Of a stretch of DNA of 64,000 nucleotides, positions 8,567 to 17,790 are shown in pieces. This stretch comes from Galbibacter marinus. GTDB taxonomy: Bacteria; Bacteroidota; Bacteroidia; Flavobacteriales; Flavobacteriaceae. The position numbers and the translations under genes were made by a program. Position 1 is the stretch's first letter, and the number at the start of each line of letters is the position of its first letter. The stretch covers positions 78,863 through 142,862 of the forward strand of contig NZ_AMSG01000007.1 of the NCBI RefSeq assembly GCF_000300875.1. Reading direction: 5' to 3'. The notes beneath the pieces were generated by a model, which was not told where the DNA came from, ran no database searches, and saw only the letters and a list, made by a program, of their open reading frames with translations.

Positions 8567-11416
8567 TTAGAAGCTTAAACTATATCCCAAAGAAAAAGAA
8601 GTTCCAAGATCTCTGTAAGAGAAGTTTTGACTGGCTGCTCCATAGGACTCATACCAGCTTTCTTTCTTATCATTTAGAATATTGGACAGTTTAAAACTAA
8701 TTTTAGAGTTTTGCTCTTTACCGAAAGTTTTGGAGATATTAAAATTCAAACTATTGAAGGGTTGAGTGTAAACATCAGGATTTTGCCCAAATCCTACTAC
8801 CTCTAAAGTTTTACCTTGCACGTTATAGAACACTCCTGTCTCTAAACCTAATTCTCTATTATTATAGTTAAGTCCAGTATTGACCAGAAATGGTGATTGA
8901 CCTTGTAAGTTTCTAGTATCCTCAATAACCTCGCCATCTCTTGCAAAGATCTTCCTTGAATCATATTCTTGATCCTCTCCTTTTGCCATGTCAATTTTTG
9001 AATCGATTACAGATACATTTAAGTTTAGAGATAGATCACTAAGACCCTCCGAAATAAAACCGAAGTTTTTTCGAGCTTCTACCTCAACACCTATAACCTC
9101 AGCTGATGGCGAATTACGCGGTGTGAACTGGTTAGGAGCTGTTATATCATAAGCCACAATTTCTATAGGATCTTTGAAACGTTTATAGAAACTACTTATC
9201 GCAAACATCTGTGCTGCATCGCCGAAGATTTCAAATCGAAAATCAAAATTGTCAATATATGTAGGCTTTAGATCAAGGTTCCCCAAGAACATTATTCCCG
9301 TAAGTAGATCAGGGATCTGAACGACGGAAAGCTCTCTGAAACTAGGCCTTGCTGTAGTTCTAGAATAGGAAAGTCTAAAGTTCTGATTCTCCTTGAACTC
9401 GTAAATAAAGTTTGCTGAGGGAAAGAAATCAAGCTCATCGATTGTTTTAACATCATCGTAGTTCTCAGTTCCTGTATTGTTTTGTCCTGTAAAATAGGTG
9501 GTGAAATATTCAGCTCTTAACCCTAATATAGCCCTAAATTTATCAGTTACTTTAAACTCATTGGATACATAAGCAGCAGCAGTATTTTGATTGGAATCAA
9601 AAGTATTGGCAGGCTGGAAATTTCCTCTTAAATAAGAGCCAGAATTATTATCTGTATTCCATATGTTTTCTGGTCTAAGTATAGCATTTGGATCACCTTC
9701 TAAACTAGAAGTGGAGAAGTTATAAAAGGCAATATCATAATTATGGATACTGTAATCACGTTGCTTATAACTATATAATCCACCAAACTTAAAGACCGAC
9801 TTATTATCAAATAATGTGTAATTTTTAGTGAAATCGATTTTACCTACAGCGTTAATTTCTTTTAGATCCCTCCATAAACGAATTGGGAAACCAGCATCAG
9901 AACTAATACTATAACCATCAGGATTGATAATAAAAGTGGTAAGACGAACATCTTTATCTTGAACACTACTAAAGGTTGGAGACAAACTCCACTCAGTGGT
10001 AAAGGTGGCATCTTCAGAGGTGTGTTTTCCAGACAATAGCACATTACTCACCGAACGTTGGGTGTATTCAAGATTGTCCTTTTTTACATCTATCGCATTG
10101 GAAATTTCTGTTCTTTGATTAAACAAAGCCGCTCTTTTCTCTCCATTTTGAATATGCAAGAGATTCAATTTATATTTCGACCTTCCAGTTTTATAAGAAA
10201 GTCCAGCTAATGCGGAGGCCAGCACATTGTTTAGGCCTAGATCTCCACGCTGTCTTCTGTCAAAACGTAATTCGTATTGGTCACTTTCAGCAGATTTTTG
10301 ATATACACCATTTTCAAAACCTTCATAAAATTCAGTGGAATTTTTAAAATCTAGTGAAGCAATGACTCCAAGGACATTATCATCTCCTACGTTGAATTGA
10401 TTTCCGTAACTAAACCCTAAGCTAAAATCAGGCATTGAAGTTTGTCTCTCTGCGGCCATATTAGATTCTATCGAACGAGTATAGTCATCCAAAACACTGT
10501 TATTTCTGGAATCTGAAGGACTAGGTATATTTGCATTTTCTGGAAATGGCAAATCTCTTGTTCCATCATCAAACCCTAAAAAATCTGTAGCTCCCCCTTG
10601 GTAACTCAAGTAATTTTCATTAAAATGCATGCTTGGATTATATCCCAAGGATGCTGAAAATGAAAGCTGTTTTTGCGTTGGAAAATCCTTAGTTACAATG
10701 TTCACAACACCTCCTGTAAAATCTGCAGGTAAATCGGCAGATGCGGATTTTAATACGATCACATTTTCAAGTATATTAGTAGGAAAAATATCCATCTGCA
10801 CCGTGTTCTTATCAGGGTCAAGTCCAGGGATATCCATACCATTTAAAATTGATTTGGTATATCGGTCACCCAATCCTCTAACATAAACATATTTTCCGTC
10901 TTGTACAGAGACACCAGGAACACTTTTTATTGCGGAAGCGATGTCACTAGCACCTGTTTTTTTAATGGACTCCAAAGACAACCCATCCATAAGTGTAACT
11001 GAATTCTTTTGAAGATTCAACACGGAAGCTTCTGTGTTTTTCCTCACTGTAGTGGTAACAACAACCTCATCTAATACCGCTGAGGAAGCGTGTAAAGTTA
11101 TATTTACTTCTGTTGTTTTTCCTTCTTCAATTACAACTTCTGTGACCTGCTGGGAGGAATACCCCACAAAGGAAAACAATAAAGTATAGGTGCCCTCATT
11201 TAGGTCTAAAGTATAATCTCCATCAAAATCTGTGGTAGTTCCAACGGTTGTTCCACTCACTGATACATTTGCAAAAGGAAGCACATCATTAAACTCACCA
11301 TCCATTATTTTTCCCCTTACGGTCCCTTGTTGTCCAAAAGCAAACTGAATAAACATGGATGCTATTGCGACTAATAAGAGTTTTTTATTAATCATTCTTT
11401 TGTGTTTAATTTTCAT
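8567..11416 (-). CDS. TonB-dependent outer-membrane receptor
   Basis: The 949-residue protein has a signal peptide ending near FAFGQQ, a CarboxypepD_reg-like domain (TVRGKIMDGEFNDVLPFANV to about residue 105), a plug domain (DIASAIKSVPGVSVQDG, YVYVRGLGDRY, PADFTGGVVNIVTKD) and a C-terminal 22-strand-type barrel ending in a terminal Phe. It imports a large or scarce nutrient using TonB energy. It follows a surface lipoprotein gene (93-bp gap) on the same strand. Both lie divergent to a PhoB/PhoR-like system with a PhoB-type site between, so a phosphate-linked substrate is an attractive inference. The start could also be the internal ATG at residue 8. Confidence 0.93.
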   Translation of the reverse strand: MKIKHKRMINKKLLLVAIASMFIQFAFGQQGTVRGKIMDGEFNDVLPFANVSVSGTTVGTTTDFDGDYTLDLNEGTYTLLFSFVGYSSQQVTEVVIEEGKTTEVNITLHASSAVLDEVVVTTTVRKNTEASVLNLQKNSVTLMDGLSLESIKKTGASDIASAIKSVPGVSVQDGKYVYVRGLGDRYTKSILNGMDIPGLDPDKNTVQMDIFPTNILENVIVLKSASADLPADFTGGVVNIVTKDFPTQKQLSFSASLGYNPSMHFNENYLSYQGGATDFLGFDDGTRDLPFPENANIPSPSDSRNNSVLDDYTRSIESNMAAERQTSMPDFSLGFSYGNQFNVGDDNVLGVIASLDFKNSTEFYEGFENGVYQKSAESDQYELRFDRRQRGDLGLNNVLASALAGLSYKTGRSKYKLNLLHIQNGEKRAALFNQRTEISNAIDVKKDNLEYTQRSVSNVLLSGKHTSEDATFTTEWSLSPTFSSVQDKDVRLTTFIINPDGYSISSDAGFPIRLWRDLKEINAVGKIDFTKNYTLFDNKSVFKFGGLYSYKQRDYSIHNYDIAFYNFSTSSLEGDPNAILRPENIWNTDNNSGSYLRGNFQPANTFDSNQNTAAAYVSNEFKVTDKFRAILGLRAEYFTTYFTGQNNTGTENYDDVKTIDELDFFPSANFIYEFKENQNFRLSYSRTTARPSFRELSVVQIPDLLTGIMFLGNLDLKPTYIDNFDFRFEIFGDAAQMFAISSFYKRFKDPIEIVAYDITAPNQFTPRNSPSAEVIGVEVEARKNFGFISEGLSDLSLNLNVSVIDSKIDMAKGEDQEYDSRKIFARDGEVIEDTRNLQGQSPFLVNTGLNYNNRELGLETGVFYNVQGKTLEVVGFGQNPDVYTQPFNSLNFNISKTFGKEQNSKISFKLSNILNDKKESWYESYGAASQNFSYRDLGTSFSLGYSLSF

Positions 11417-11449
11417 TCTATTCTTTTCAATTCTTTTCTTTTCAACAAA

Positions 11450-11483
11450 ATGTCCAAAAGCCTATAAACCAGCCTTTGGACAT
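11450..11483 (-). terminator. Intercistronic hairpin between lipoprotein and TonB receptor genes
   Basis: A 9-bp perfect stem (ATGTCCAAA paired with TTTGGACAT) surrounds a 16-nt loop in the 92-bp gap between the two genes. The reverse strand shows a short T-rich run after it, and the forward strand shows six Ts. It could attenuate read-through from the lipoprotein into the receptor gene or stabilise the upstream message. Confidence 0.55.
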
Positions 11484-11508
11484 CTTTTTTATAATTATTT
11501 TTTAAGTT

Positions 11509-13779
11509 CTAATTTAAATTAAGAACTCCTGCAGCAAAAGCGTCCGTCCACGCGAACACTGAAATGTCAGCACCCACAGTAGCGTTATTTAAAGAAACAT
11601 TTGTAGCATTATTGGTGAATTTCACTTGATCCCCAGGGGAGAAATCTCCTGTAAAAATTTGATCGATGGTTAACCCTTCAGCTAATACTAATTCCCAGTT
11701 GGAAAAAACAAGCCGATCATTGGTCAATTCTGTAGCTGTATCTGGCCCATTTATATGAACGGTAGCGTCAGTTCCAAATCCTACAGCAAAAATATTGTTA
11801 AGATTTGCGATAAGTCCGTCTCTTAAATCAGCATATTTACTAGAGGTACCTGCACCAATTAAAGTGATGTTTTCCATGGTAAATCCAGCCTCTGTAGTAG
11901 CAGATCCTTCTGGTCCATCTAATTCTAAAGCCGTTCCAGATTCAGTTCCCATAACCACCACTCCGTTACTAAGTGTTCCACTCCAAGCTTGATCAGCGTC
12001 AAAACCGTCATCGCCTTGAGACCAAACAAGTGCATTTGTCACATTAACTGACCCTCCAAACCACTCTATACCATCATCTTGATTAGCAACAACCTCAACG
12101 TGGTCAATAGTAGTTCCTGAACCTACTCCGCCTAAGGTTAGGCCGTTAATTTCATTATCTGCTCCAATGGTTATACCACCATGACGGATAGAGATATACT
12201 TTATAGTTCCTGAATTATCCGCTGGATCTGACCCACCGTATTGTCCATAAGACTCAGTAGCAGGAATTCCTTCGATTTGAGCCGTTTGAACATCACCGTT
12301 TACAGAAATAGGCGCCTTACCTAGAACTATCACACCTCCCCAAAGACCCACATCTGAACTAGATAAGGTTCCTGTAGTTTGCCCGGGTTCAATTCCATCC
12401 AATATGGAAGTAAAGATAATTGGAGCATCTGCAGTTCCTTCTGCCATTAGTTTAGCACCTTGATCTACTACTAGTGCTGAGGCTAAAGATTCTTGTCCTT
12501 CTGCTCCTTTAACAATGGTTCCAGGTTCGATAGTTAAGGTAGCACCTTCACTAACTACTACCTTACCATCTAATATATATATGTTTTCAGCAGTCCAAGT
12601 CTCATCCGCAGTCAAACTACCACTTTTAGTGATTGTAGTCCCTAATGGAGCAGTAGGAATAGCTCCTTTTGTCGCAGCAAAAGTCCAGCTAAACACGTCC
12701 ATATTCGCTCCTACCCCTCCTTGAGATCCAACGGCTTGTGCGTTGTTCAGGAATTTAACCTCATCACCTTCATTGTAATCTCCTGTGAAAACTTGATCCA
12801 TAGTAATTCCTTCTGGTAATACAATTTCCCAATCTGAGAATGCGATACGATCACTAGCCAATTCTGCAGCGGTGTCTGCACCATTGATACTTACTGTAGC
12901 ATCCGCTCCAAAACCATAGGCAAAAACATTATTGAGATTAACAATAAGTCCGTCTCTTAGATCAGCATATTTACTTGAGGTACCAGCACCTATTAAAGTG
13001 ATATTTTCCATTGTAAATCCTGCTTCAGTAGCAGCTGATCCTTCTGGTCCATCTAATTCCAAAGCTGTTCCAGACTCCCCACCCATAATAACAACTCCAT
13101 TGCTAAGTGTTCCACTCCATGCTTGATCAGCATCGAAACCATCATCTCCTTGTGACCATACTAAGGCATTGGTCACATTCACAGTTCCACCGAACCACTC
13201 AATACCATCATCTTGGTTTGCAACAACTTCTATGTGATCAATAGAAGTACCAGAACCTACTCCTCCAAGGGTAAGTCCGTTGATTTCGTTATCCGCTCCG
13301 ATAGTGATACCACCGTGCCGGATAGAGATATATTTCAAGCTACCTGAATTATCAGCAGAATCAGTTCCTCCATACTGTCCATAATCTTCAGTAGCAGGAA
13401 TTCCTTCGATTTGAGCTGTTTGAACATCTCCGTTTACAGAAATAGGTGCCTTACCTAAAACAATAATCCCACCCCATAATCCTACATCTGAATCCGATAA
13501 GGTTCCAGTAGTTTGACCTTGCTCTATACCATCTAATACGGAGGTAAAGATAATCGGTTTACTAGGCGTACCTTCTGCCATTAATTTAGCTCCTTGATCT
13601 ACAACTAGCGCAGAGGCCAAAGATTCTTGACCTTCAGCACCTTTTATAATGGTCCCTGGTTCAATGGTCAAAGTAGCACCTTCACTAACTACTACCTTAC
13701 CGTCTAAAACATAAATGTTTTCAGCGGTCCAAGTTTCATTTTCAGAAATCTTTCCAGTCTTGGTGATCTCTTCTCCTAG
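11509..13779 (-). repeat. Internal tandem duplication within the surface lipoprotein gene
   Basis: Coding units at about 12637-13779 and 11509-12636 encode two copies of the same domain. Long blocks are also the same at the DNA level (for example around 12540-12575 and 13680-13715), so the duplication is fairly recent or is kept alike by gene conversion. It may misassemble with short reads. Confidence 0.8.
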
Positions 13780-13884
13780 TGGCCCTGGATCTGGATCAGG
13801 ATTAAAGTTATCATCATCACTCGAACAAGCTGTCATAAGAATTGCAACCAAAGTAACAACGGGTAATAATTTGATTTTCTTCAT
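11509..13884 (-). CDS. Surface lipoprotein made of two near-identical beta-helix-like repeats
   Basis: The 791-residue protein starts with a lipoprotein signal (lipobox MTAC, Cys20) followed by an acidic SSDDD linker, typical of surface-exported Bacteroidota lipoproteins. Two copies of a roughly 375-residue unit follow (about 36-415 and 416-791). Both contain TWTAENIY, LTIEPGTI, GLWGGIIVLGKAPISVNGD, YGQYGG and HGGITIGADNEINGLTLGG; the regular Gly/Asn-rich pattern suggests a right-handed beta-helix. No catalytic residues are recognised. It precedes a TonB receptor in a likely operon and could capture its ligand. The upstream PhoB-like site may drive it. Confidence 0.8.
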   Translation of the reverse strand: MKKIKLLPVVTLVAILMTACSSDDDNFNPDPDPGPLGEEITKTGKISENETWTAENIYVLDGKVVVSEGATLTIEPGTIIKGAEGQESLASALVVDQGAKLMAEGTPSKPIIFTSVLDGIEQGQTTGTLSDSDVGLWGGIIVLGKAPISVNGDVQTAQIEGIPATEDYGQYGGTDSADNSGSLKYISIRHGGITIGADNEINGLTLGGVGSGTSIDHIEVVANQDDGIEWFGGTVNVTNALVWSQGDDGFDADQAWSGTLSNGVVIMGGESGTALELDGPEGSAATEAGFTMENITLIGAGTSSKYADLRDGLIVNLNNVFAYGFGADATVSINGADTAAELASDRIAFSDWEIVLPEGITMDQVFTGDYNEGDEVKFLNNAQAVGSQGGVGANMDVFSWTFAATKGAIPTAPLGTTITKSGSLTADETWTAENIYILDGKVVVSEGATLTIEPGTIVKGAEGQESLASALVVDQGAKLMAEGTADAPIIFTSILDGIEPGQTTGTLSSSDVGLWGGVIVLGKAPISVNGDVQTAQIEGIPATESYGQYGGSDPADNSGTIKYISIRHGGITIGADNEINGLTLGGVGSGTTIDHVEVVANQDDGIEWFGGSVNVTNALVWSQGDDGFDADQAWSGTLSNGVVVMGTESGTALELDGPEGSATTEAGFTMENITLIGAGTSSKYADLRDGLIANLNNIFAVGFGTDATVHINGPDTATELTNDRLVFSNWELVLAEGLTIDQIFTGDFSPGDQVKFTNNATNVSLNNATVGADISVFAWTDAFAAGVLNLN

Positions 13885-14193
13885 TTTGGTTTTGATTTAA
13901 ATTTTGTTTCAATGTTTTTCATTTCTGACAATTGAGAACATTTTAAAATTGTTCCGTTGCAAATAAACGAGCGATATCGAACTTTGAAGTTACCCTCAGG
14001 TTAAAGATCAACCGAGTTTATGTTACCTTTAGGTTATCATATTAAATGAATGTTAAGTGCTTTAATTAATTAATATTATCTTTACTTTTGGACAGTAATA
14101 ATCAGTATTAGATTTTAATAATTGTTTAAAAATCTTTTAGTTATAGAACACATATAAACTGTATCATACTGTTTAATCAAATAATAAATCACA
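13885..14193. other. Divergent control region between lipoprotein/TonB operon and two-component operon
   Basis: This 309-bp gene-free stretch separates two divergent operons. It holds the 11-bp-phased GTTA site at 13989-14036. On the reverse strand it also has a -7-like TTTATTTG (13960-13967) 21 bp from that site. On the forward strand a TACTTTTG element lies at 14093-14100, without an obvious -33 TTG. I see no RNA gene. Confidence 0.5.
13989..14036 (+). promoter_or_regulatory. Putative PhoB-type operator: four GTTA half-sites on an 11-bp grid
   Basis: GTTACCCTCAGGTTA (13989-14003) and GTTACCTTTAGGTTA (14022-14036) are two copies of one 15-mer. GTTA starts at 13989, 14000, 14022 and 14033, spacings of 11, 22 and 11. 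OmpR/PhoB-family regulators bind tandem half-sites spaced 11 bp (the Pho box is an example), and a gene for such a regulator starts at 14194. On the reverse strand the site ends 21 bp before a -7-like element, where an activator would replace the -33 contact. The assignment is inference. Confidence 0.6.
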
Positions 14194-14880
14194 ATGAAAA
14201 AAGGAGAAATTAAAATCCTCTTGGTAGATGATGAACCGGATATTTTGGAAATTGTTGGCTACAATTTATCCTCAGAAGGGTATAATGTAACCACAGCCAA
14301 AAATGGTCATGAGGCCATCACCAAGGCTAAAAAGGAACGGCCACATCTGATTATTTTAGATGTTATGATGCCTGAGATGGATGGTATTGAAACTTGTGAA
14401 CAGATTCGCAAAGCTCCAGATCTTAAGGACACCATAATTACCTTTTTAACCGCTAGAGGAGAAGATTACTCTCAGGTAGCTGGGTTTGACGCTGGAGCAG
14501 ACGACTACATCACAAAACCTATTAAACCAAAATTACTCATAAGCAAGGTTAAGGCCTTACTAAGAAGACTCAAAGAGGAAGATGGACCTGCAGATAGCAT
14601 GGTACATGTTGGTAACATCACTATCAACAGAGATGAATACAAAATCGTGCAATCTGGAAAAGAAATAATCCTCCCACGTAAGGAATTTGAATTGCTTTCT
14701 TTACTTGCGAGTCGTCCTGGGAAGGTTTTTAAAAGGGACGAAATACTAGATAAAGTTTGGGGAAATGAAGTAATTGTCGGTGGTAGAACTATCGATGTTC
14801 ACATTAGAAAATTAAGAGAGAAAATCGGGGATGATCACTTTAAAACTGTCAAAGGAGTAGGCTACAAATTTGTCCTATAA
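14194..14880 (+). CDS. OmpR/PhoB-family response regulator
   Basis: The 228-residue protein has a receiver domain (acidic pair in LLVDDEPD, phospho-acceptor Asp56 in LILDVMMPEMDG, Lys in YITKPIKP) and a C-terminal winged helix (RKEFELLSLLASRPGKVFKR, IDVHIRKLREKIG, GVGYKF). It is a DNA-binding regulator phosphorylated by the kinase encoded 77 bp downstream. The pair resembles PhoB/PhoR, and the tandem 11-bp-spaced site upstream supports a PhoB-like role. No pst or phoU genes are in the window, so the signal is not proven. Confidence 0.92.
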   Translation: MKKGEIKILLVDDEPDILEIVGYNLSSEGYNVTTAKNGHEAITKAKKERPHLIILDVMMPEMDGIETCEQIRKAPDLKDTIITFLTARGEDYSQVAGFDAGADDYITKPIKPKLLISKVKALLRRLKEEDGPADSMVHVGNITINRDEYKIVQSGKEIILPRKEFELLSLLASRPGKVFKRDEILDKVWGNEVIVGGRTIDVHIRKLREKIGDDHFKTVKGVGYKFVL

Positions 14881-14957
14881 TTGATCCAGAAAACCAATCA
14901 CTATAAATTAATGGTTCTCTTCTTGGTTGTATTAAATTAAAAAGTTAATAAAGGTCT

Positions 14958-16013
14958 TTGAAAAGAAAATTAAAAAAGTCATACCGCTTTGCTCTGCGAT
15001 CCTCTGGCATTATTACATTGTTAAATTTATGCCTCTTGTTATTTTTCCATTACATGGACTTGAGCTTGTTTTGGATGATTGCATTCCTAACACTATGCAT
15101 CTTTGCGTTATCCTTTATAGTACTTCAATATAGAGTAGAACGATTTATCTATAGAGGAGTTAAAAAGATCTACGATGATGTCTCATTGTTAGAGTCCACT
15201 TCTTTTCAGGATCAACCAGTAACCACAAATATGCAAACCTTAACCGAGGAAATTGAAAAGTTTGCTAACAATAAAAAGGTTGAAATTGAAACCCTTAAGA
15301 TCAGGGAAGGGTATCGCAAAGAATTCCTAGGAAATATATCCCATGAACTTAAAACCCCGCTATTCACAGTACAAGGTTATATTCTTACGCTTTTAGATGG
15401 CGCAATGGATGATAAGCAGATTCGCAAAAAATATTTAGTTCGAGCCAGTAAAGGTGTTGAACGATTGATTTATATCGTACGAGACCTAGATATGATTACC
15501 CGTCTAGAGGCCGGAGATTTACACTTGGAGCTGGAAAACTTTGATATAGTAGAACTCATTCAAGGAGTTTTCGATATGATGGAAATGAAGGCCCATAAAA
15601 AAGACATCACGCTGACCTTTGATACAGTATACAAAAAGCCCATTATGGTCCATGCAGATCGCGAACGCATACAACAAGTCGTTTCTAATCTAGTGGTGAA
15701 TTCCATTAAGTACTCCAAGGCTTCTAGCACAACGGAAGTTAGCATTGAAGACCTTGTTAAAAATAAAGTTATTGTCCGCATAACAGACAACGGTGAAGGA
15801 ATTCAGAGTCAAAACCTGACAAGGATTTTTGAACGATTCTATAGAGTTGATAAAAGTGGAAGTAGAAAAGAAGGCGGCTCTGGGCTTGGGTTAGCCATTG
15901 TTAAACACATCATTGAGGCGCATAAAGAAAAGATATATGTGGAGAGTGTCTATGGCGTTGGTTCAGAGTTCTCTTTCACTCTTGAAAAGACTAAAGAAAG
16001 CACTAAGGTCTAG
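14958..16013 (+). CDS. PhoR-like sensor histidine kinase
   Basis: The 351-residue kinase has two N-terminal transmembrane segments (about 17-31 and 36-56) with almost no periplasmic loop, then the HisKA domain (GNISHELKTPLFTV, His129) and the HATPase_c domain (VVSNLVVNSIKYSK, ITDNGEGI, GSGLGLAIVKHIIEAH). Lack of a sensor domain outside the membrane fits PhoR-type kinases that sense through a transporter complex. Translation appears to begin at TTG 14958, as no in-frame ATG precedes the first hydrophobic segment. The 3' end overlaps the opposing glycosyltransferase gene by 51 bp. Confidence 0.92.
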   Translation: MKRKLKKSYRFALRSSGIITLLNLCLLLFFHYMDLSLFWMIAFLTLCIFALSFIVLQYRVERFIYRGVKKIYDDVSLLESTSFQDQPVTTNMQTLTEEIEKFANNKKVEIETLKIREGYRKEFLGNISHELKTPLFTVQGYILTLLDGAMDDKQIRKKYLVRASKGVERLIYIVRDLDMITRLEAGDLHLELENFDIVELIQGVFDMMEMKAHKKDITLTFDTVYKKPIMVHADRERIQQVVSNLVVNSIKYSKASSTTEVSIEDLVKNKVIVRITDNGEGIQSQNLTRIFERFYRVDKSGSRKEGGSGLGLAIVKHIIEAHKEKIYVESVYGVGSEFSFTLEKTKESTKV

Positions 16014-17033
16014 CTCAGCATCCACTGCACTTAGGCCTCTAAAACCAGCAACGCGATCTAGCATTTTAAGTTCGAAATCGTCTTGTTTACAATATGGAAC
16101 AAGCTTCTCTTGCTCTAAACGCTTGGCTAGATACTCCTGTTCATACTGCCCAGGGGTTGGAATAAAAAATGCGCGCTTACCGAGTTTCGCTAAATCCAAA
16201 ATGGTCGTGTATCCAGATCTTGATAACACGAGCTTACTTTGATTAAATGCCTTTTCCAGCTGCGAAGTATTCATGTAATTGTAAAGCAGAATATTGTTTT
16301 TTTTAATTACCTCTTGTTTGGCCTCTATTTTACCTTTTATAAAAATAACCTCTCCAGAGTACCTCGAGAGTTGTTGTAGTAGTTTGGCTTCTAACATTGA
16401 TCTTTGAGGTTCTGGCCCTGAAATTAGCACCATTAAGTCATAGATTTTCTCGTTTTCTAAAGTATTTAACCGACTTACTGCACCGATGTATTTTACCTTA
16501 GGGTTTTGGTTTTTCAAATGACCTAATTTGCCACTTAAATTTGGATCGCCTGCTACATCTGGCACCCAACACTGATCAAATTTTTTGATGATTTCTTGAT
16601 GGATTTTGGAGCTAATCCAAGTCGTGGTTCCCGTGAGTACATTCAATTGATGGGTGATAAAAACAGAGGGAACATCACTATATGATACGCCAAGGCGATT
16701 ATCAGATATAATACCACAGATACCCAAAGTTTCTACTAACTGTTTGGTCTGCTTTTTCTCCAAGGCTATCGCCTTTAGAATTTTAGGAGTATCCCAGAGC
16801 ATTTTTAGTTTAAAATAACGTGCTTTTTCGGCATACTGTATTCTATACGAAGGGAATTCAACAAAACCAAGCCGTGGAAATTCCTTCTTTAATAACGCTA
16901 AGGCATCGCCATCAGAAGCAATAACAGGCTCAAGATTTTGATCCAAAAGCGCCCTTATAATGGGAATACATCTTGTCGCATGTCCCAAACCCCAATTTAA
17001 AGGCGCCACAAGAATTCGTTTTCTATTTTCCAT
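15963..17033 (-). CDS. MurG-like UDP-sugar glycosyltransferase
   Basis: The 356-residue protein opens with RILVAPLNWGLGHATRCIPII, the GxGH loop of GT28/MurG-type GT-B enzymes, and has a C-terminal donor-binding block (LVLSRSGYTTILDLAKLGKRAFFIPTPGQYEQEYLA, described here by its SGYTT and PGQYEQEY motifs). It probably transfers a sugar to a lipid or glycan at the inner membrane. It is divergent from trmB and overlaps the kinase gene tail to tail by 51 bp. The acceptor is unknown. Confidence 0.85.
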   Translation of the reverse strand: MENRKRILVAPLNWGLGHATRCIPIIRALLDQNLEPVIASDGDALALLKKEFPRLGFVEFPSYRIQYAEKARYFKLKMLWDTPKILKAIALEKKQTKQLVETLGICGIISDNRLGVSYSDVPSVFITHQLNVLTGTTTWISSKIHQEIIKKFDQCWVPDVAGDPNLSGKLGHLKNQNPKVKYIGAVSRLNTLENEKIYDLMVLISGPEPQRSMLEAKLLQQLSRYSGEVIFIKGKIEAKQEVIKKNNILLYNYMNTSQLEKAFNQSKLVLSRSGYTTILDLAKLGKRAFFIPTPGQYEQEYLAKRLEQEKLVPYCKQDDFELKMLDRVAGFRGLSAVDAELDLSAFFSLFKSEREL

Positions 17034-17103
17034 AACTTCAAAAGAACAAAATTTTTCGCTGTTAAAGATTTCCTTAATTTTGCCAAATAATTAAATAATT
17101 GTA

Positions 17104-17790
17104 GTGGGGAGTAAAAATAAATTAAAGCGTTTTAAAGAAAATGAAACATTTTCTAACGTTATCCAACCAAGCAGAGAAGAGTTGGTGGGTGAAGAATTTT
17201 CTTTAAGAGGGAAGTGGGGCAAGGACTTCTTCAACAATAACAATCCTATCATCCTAGAGCTTGGATGTGGAAAAGGTGAATACACGGTAGCTTTGGCAAA
17301 AAATAATCCAAATATCAACTATATCGGTATTGATATCAAAGGTGCACGATTTTGGAGAGGAGCAAAAACTGCAGTTGAAGAAAACTTAAACAATGTCGCC
17401 TTTATTAGAACGCAGATAGAACTTATTGAATACATTTTTGCTTTCGAAGAGGTTCGAGAGATATGGATTACTTTTCCAGACCCTCAAATCAAGTATAAAC
17501 GCACCAAACACAGACTAACGAATCTCGAGTTCTTAAACCGCTATAAGAAAATATTACATCGCGATGGATTTATCCATCTTAAAACCGACAGCGAGTTTAT
17601 GCACGGGTATACCTTGGGACTATTACATGGTCTTAATTGGGAGGTTTGCTATGCAAATCACCACATTTATCGTAATGAAGGAAGTCCAAAAGAAGTTACT
17701 GCTATTCAAACTTTCTACGAAAAACAGTATCTTGAACAAAATAAACCAATTACATACCTAAAGTTTAAACCGAGAGAATGTCGCATTTAA
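17104..17790 (+). CDS. trmB: tRNA (guanine-N7-)-methyltransferase
   Basis: TrmB methylates G46 of tRNA using S-adenosylmethionine. The 228-residue protein has the SAM loop LELGCGKGEYTVALAK, the acidic NYIGIDIKGARFWRGA segment and the family signature WITFPDPQIKYKRTKHRL. The start is GTG 17104, giving MGSKNKLKRF, the conserved basic N-terminus. The stop overlaps the next start by 13 bp, so the LysE-type gene is probably co-translated. Confidence 0.96.
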   Translation: MGSKNKLKRFKENETFSNVIQPSREELVGEEFSLRGKWGKDFFNNNNPIILELGCGKGEYTVALAKNNPNINYIGIDIKGARFWRGAKTAVEENLNNVAFIRTQIELIEYIFAFEEVREIWITFPDPQIKYKRTKHRLTNLEFLNRYKKILHRDGFIHLKTDSEFMHGYTLGLLHGLNWEVCYANHHIYRNEGSPKEVTAIQTFYEKQYLEQNKPITYLKFKPRECRI

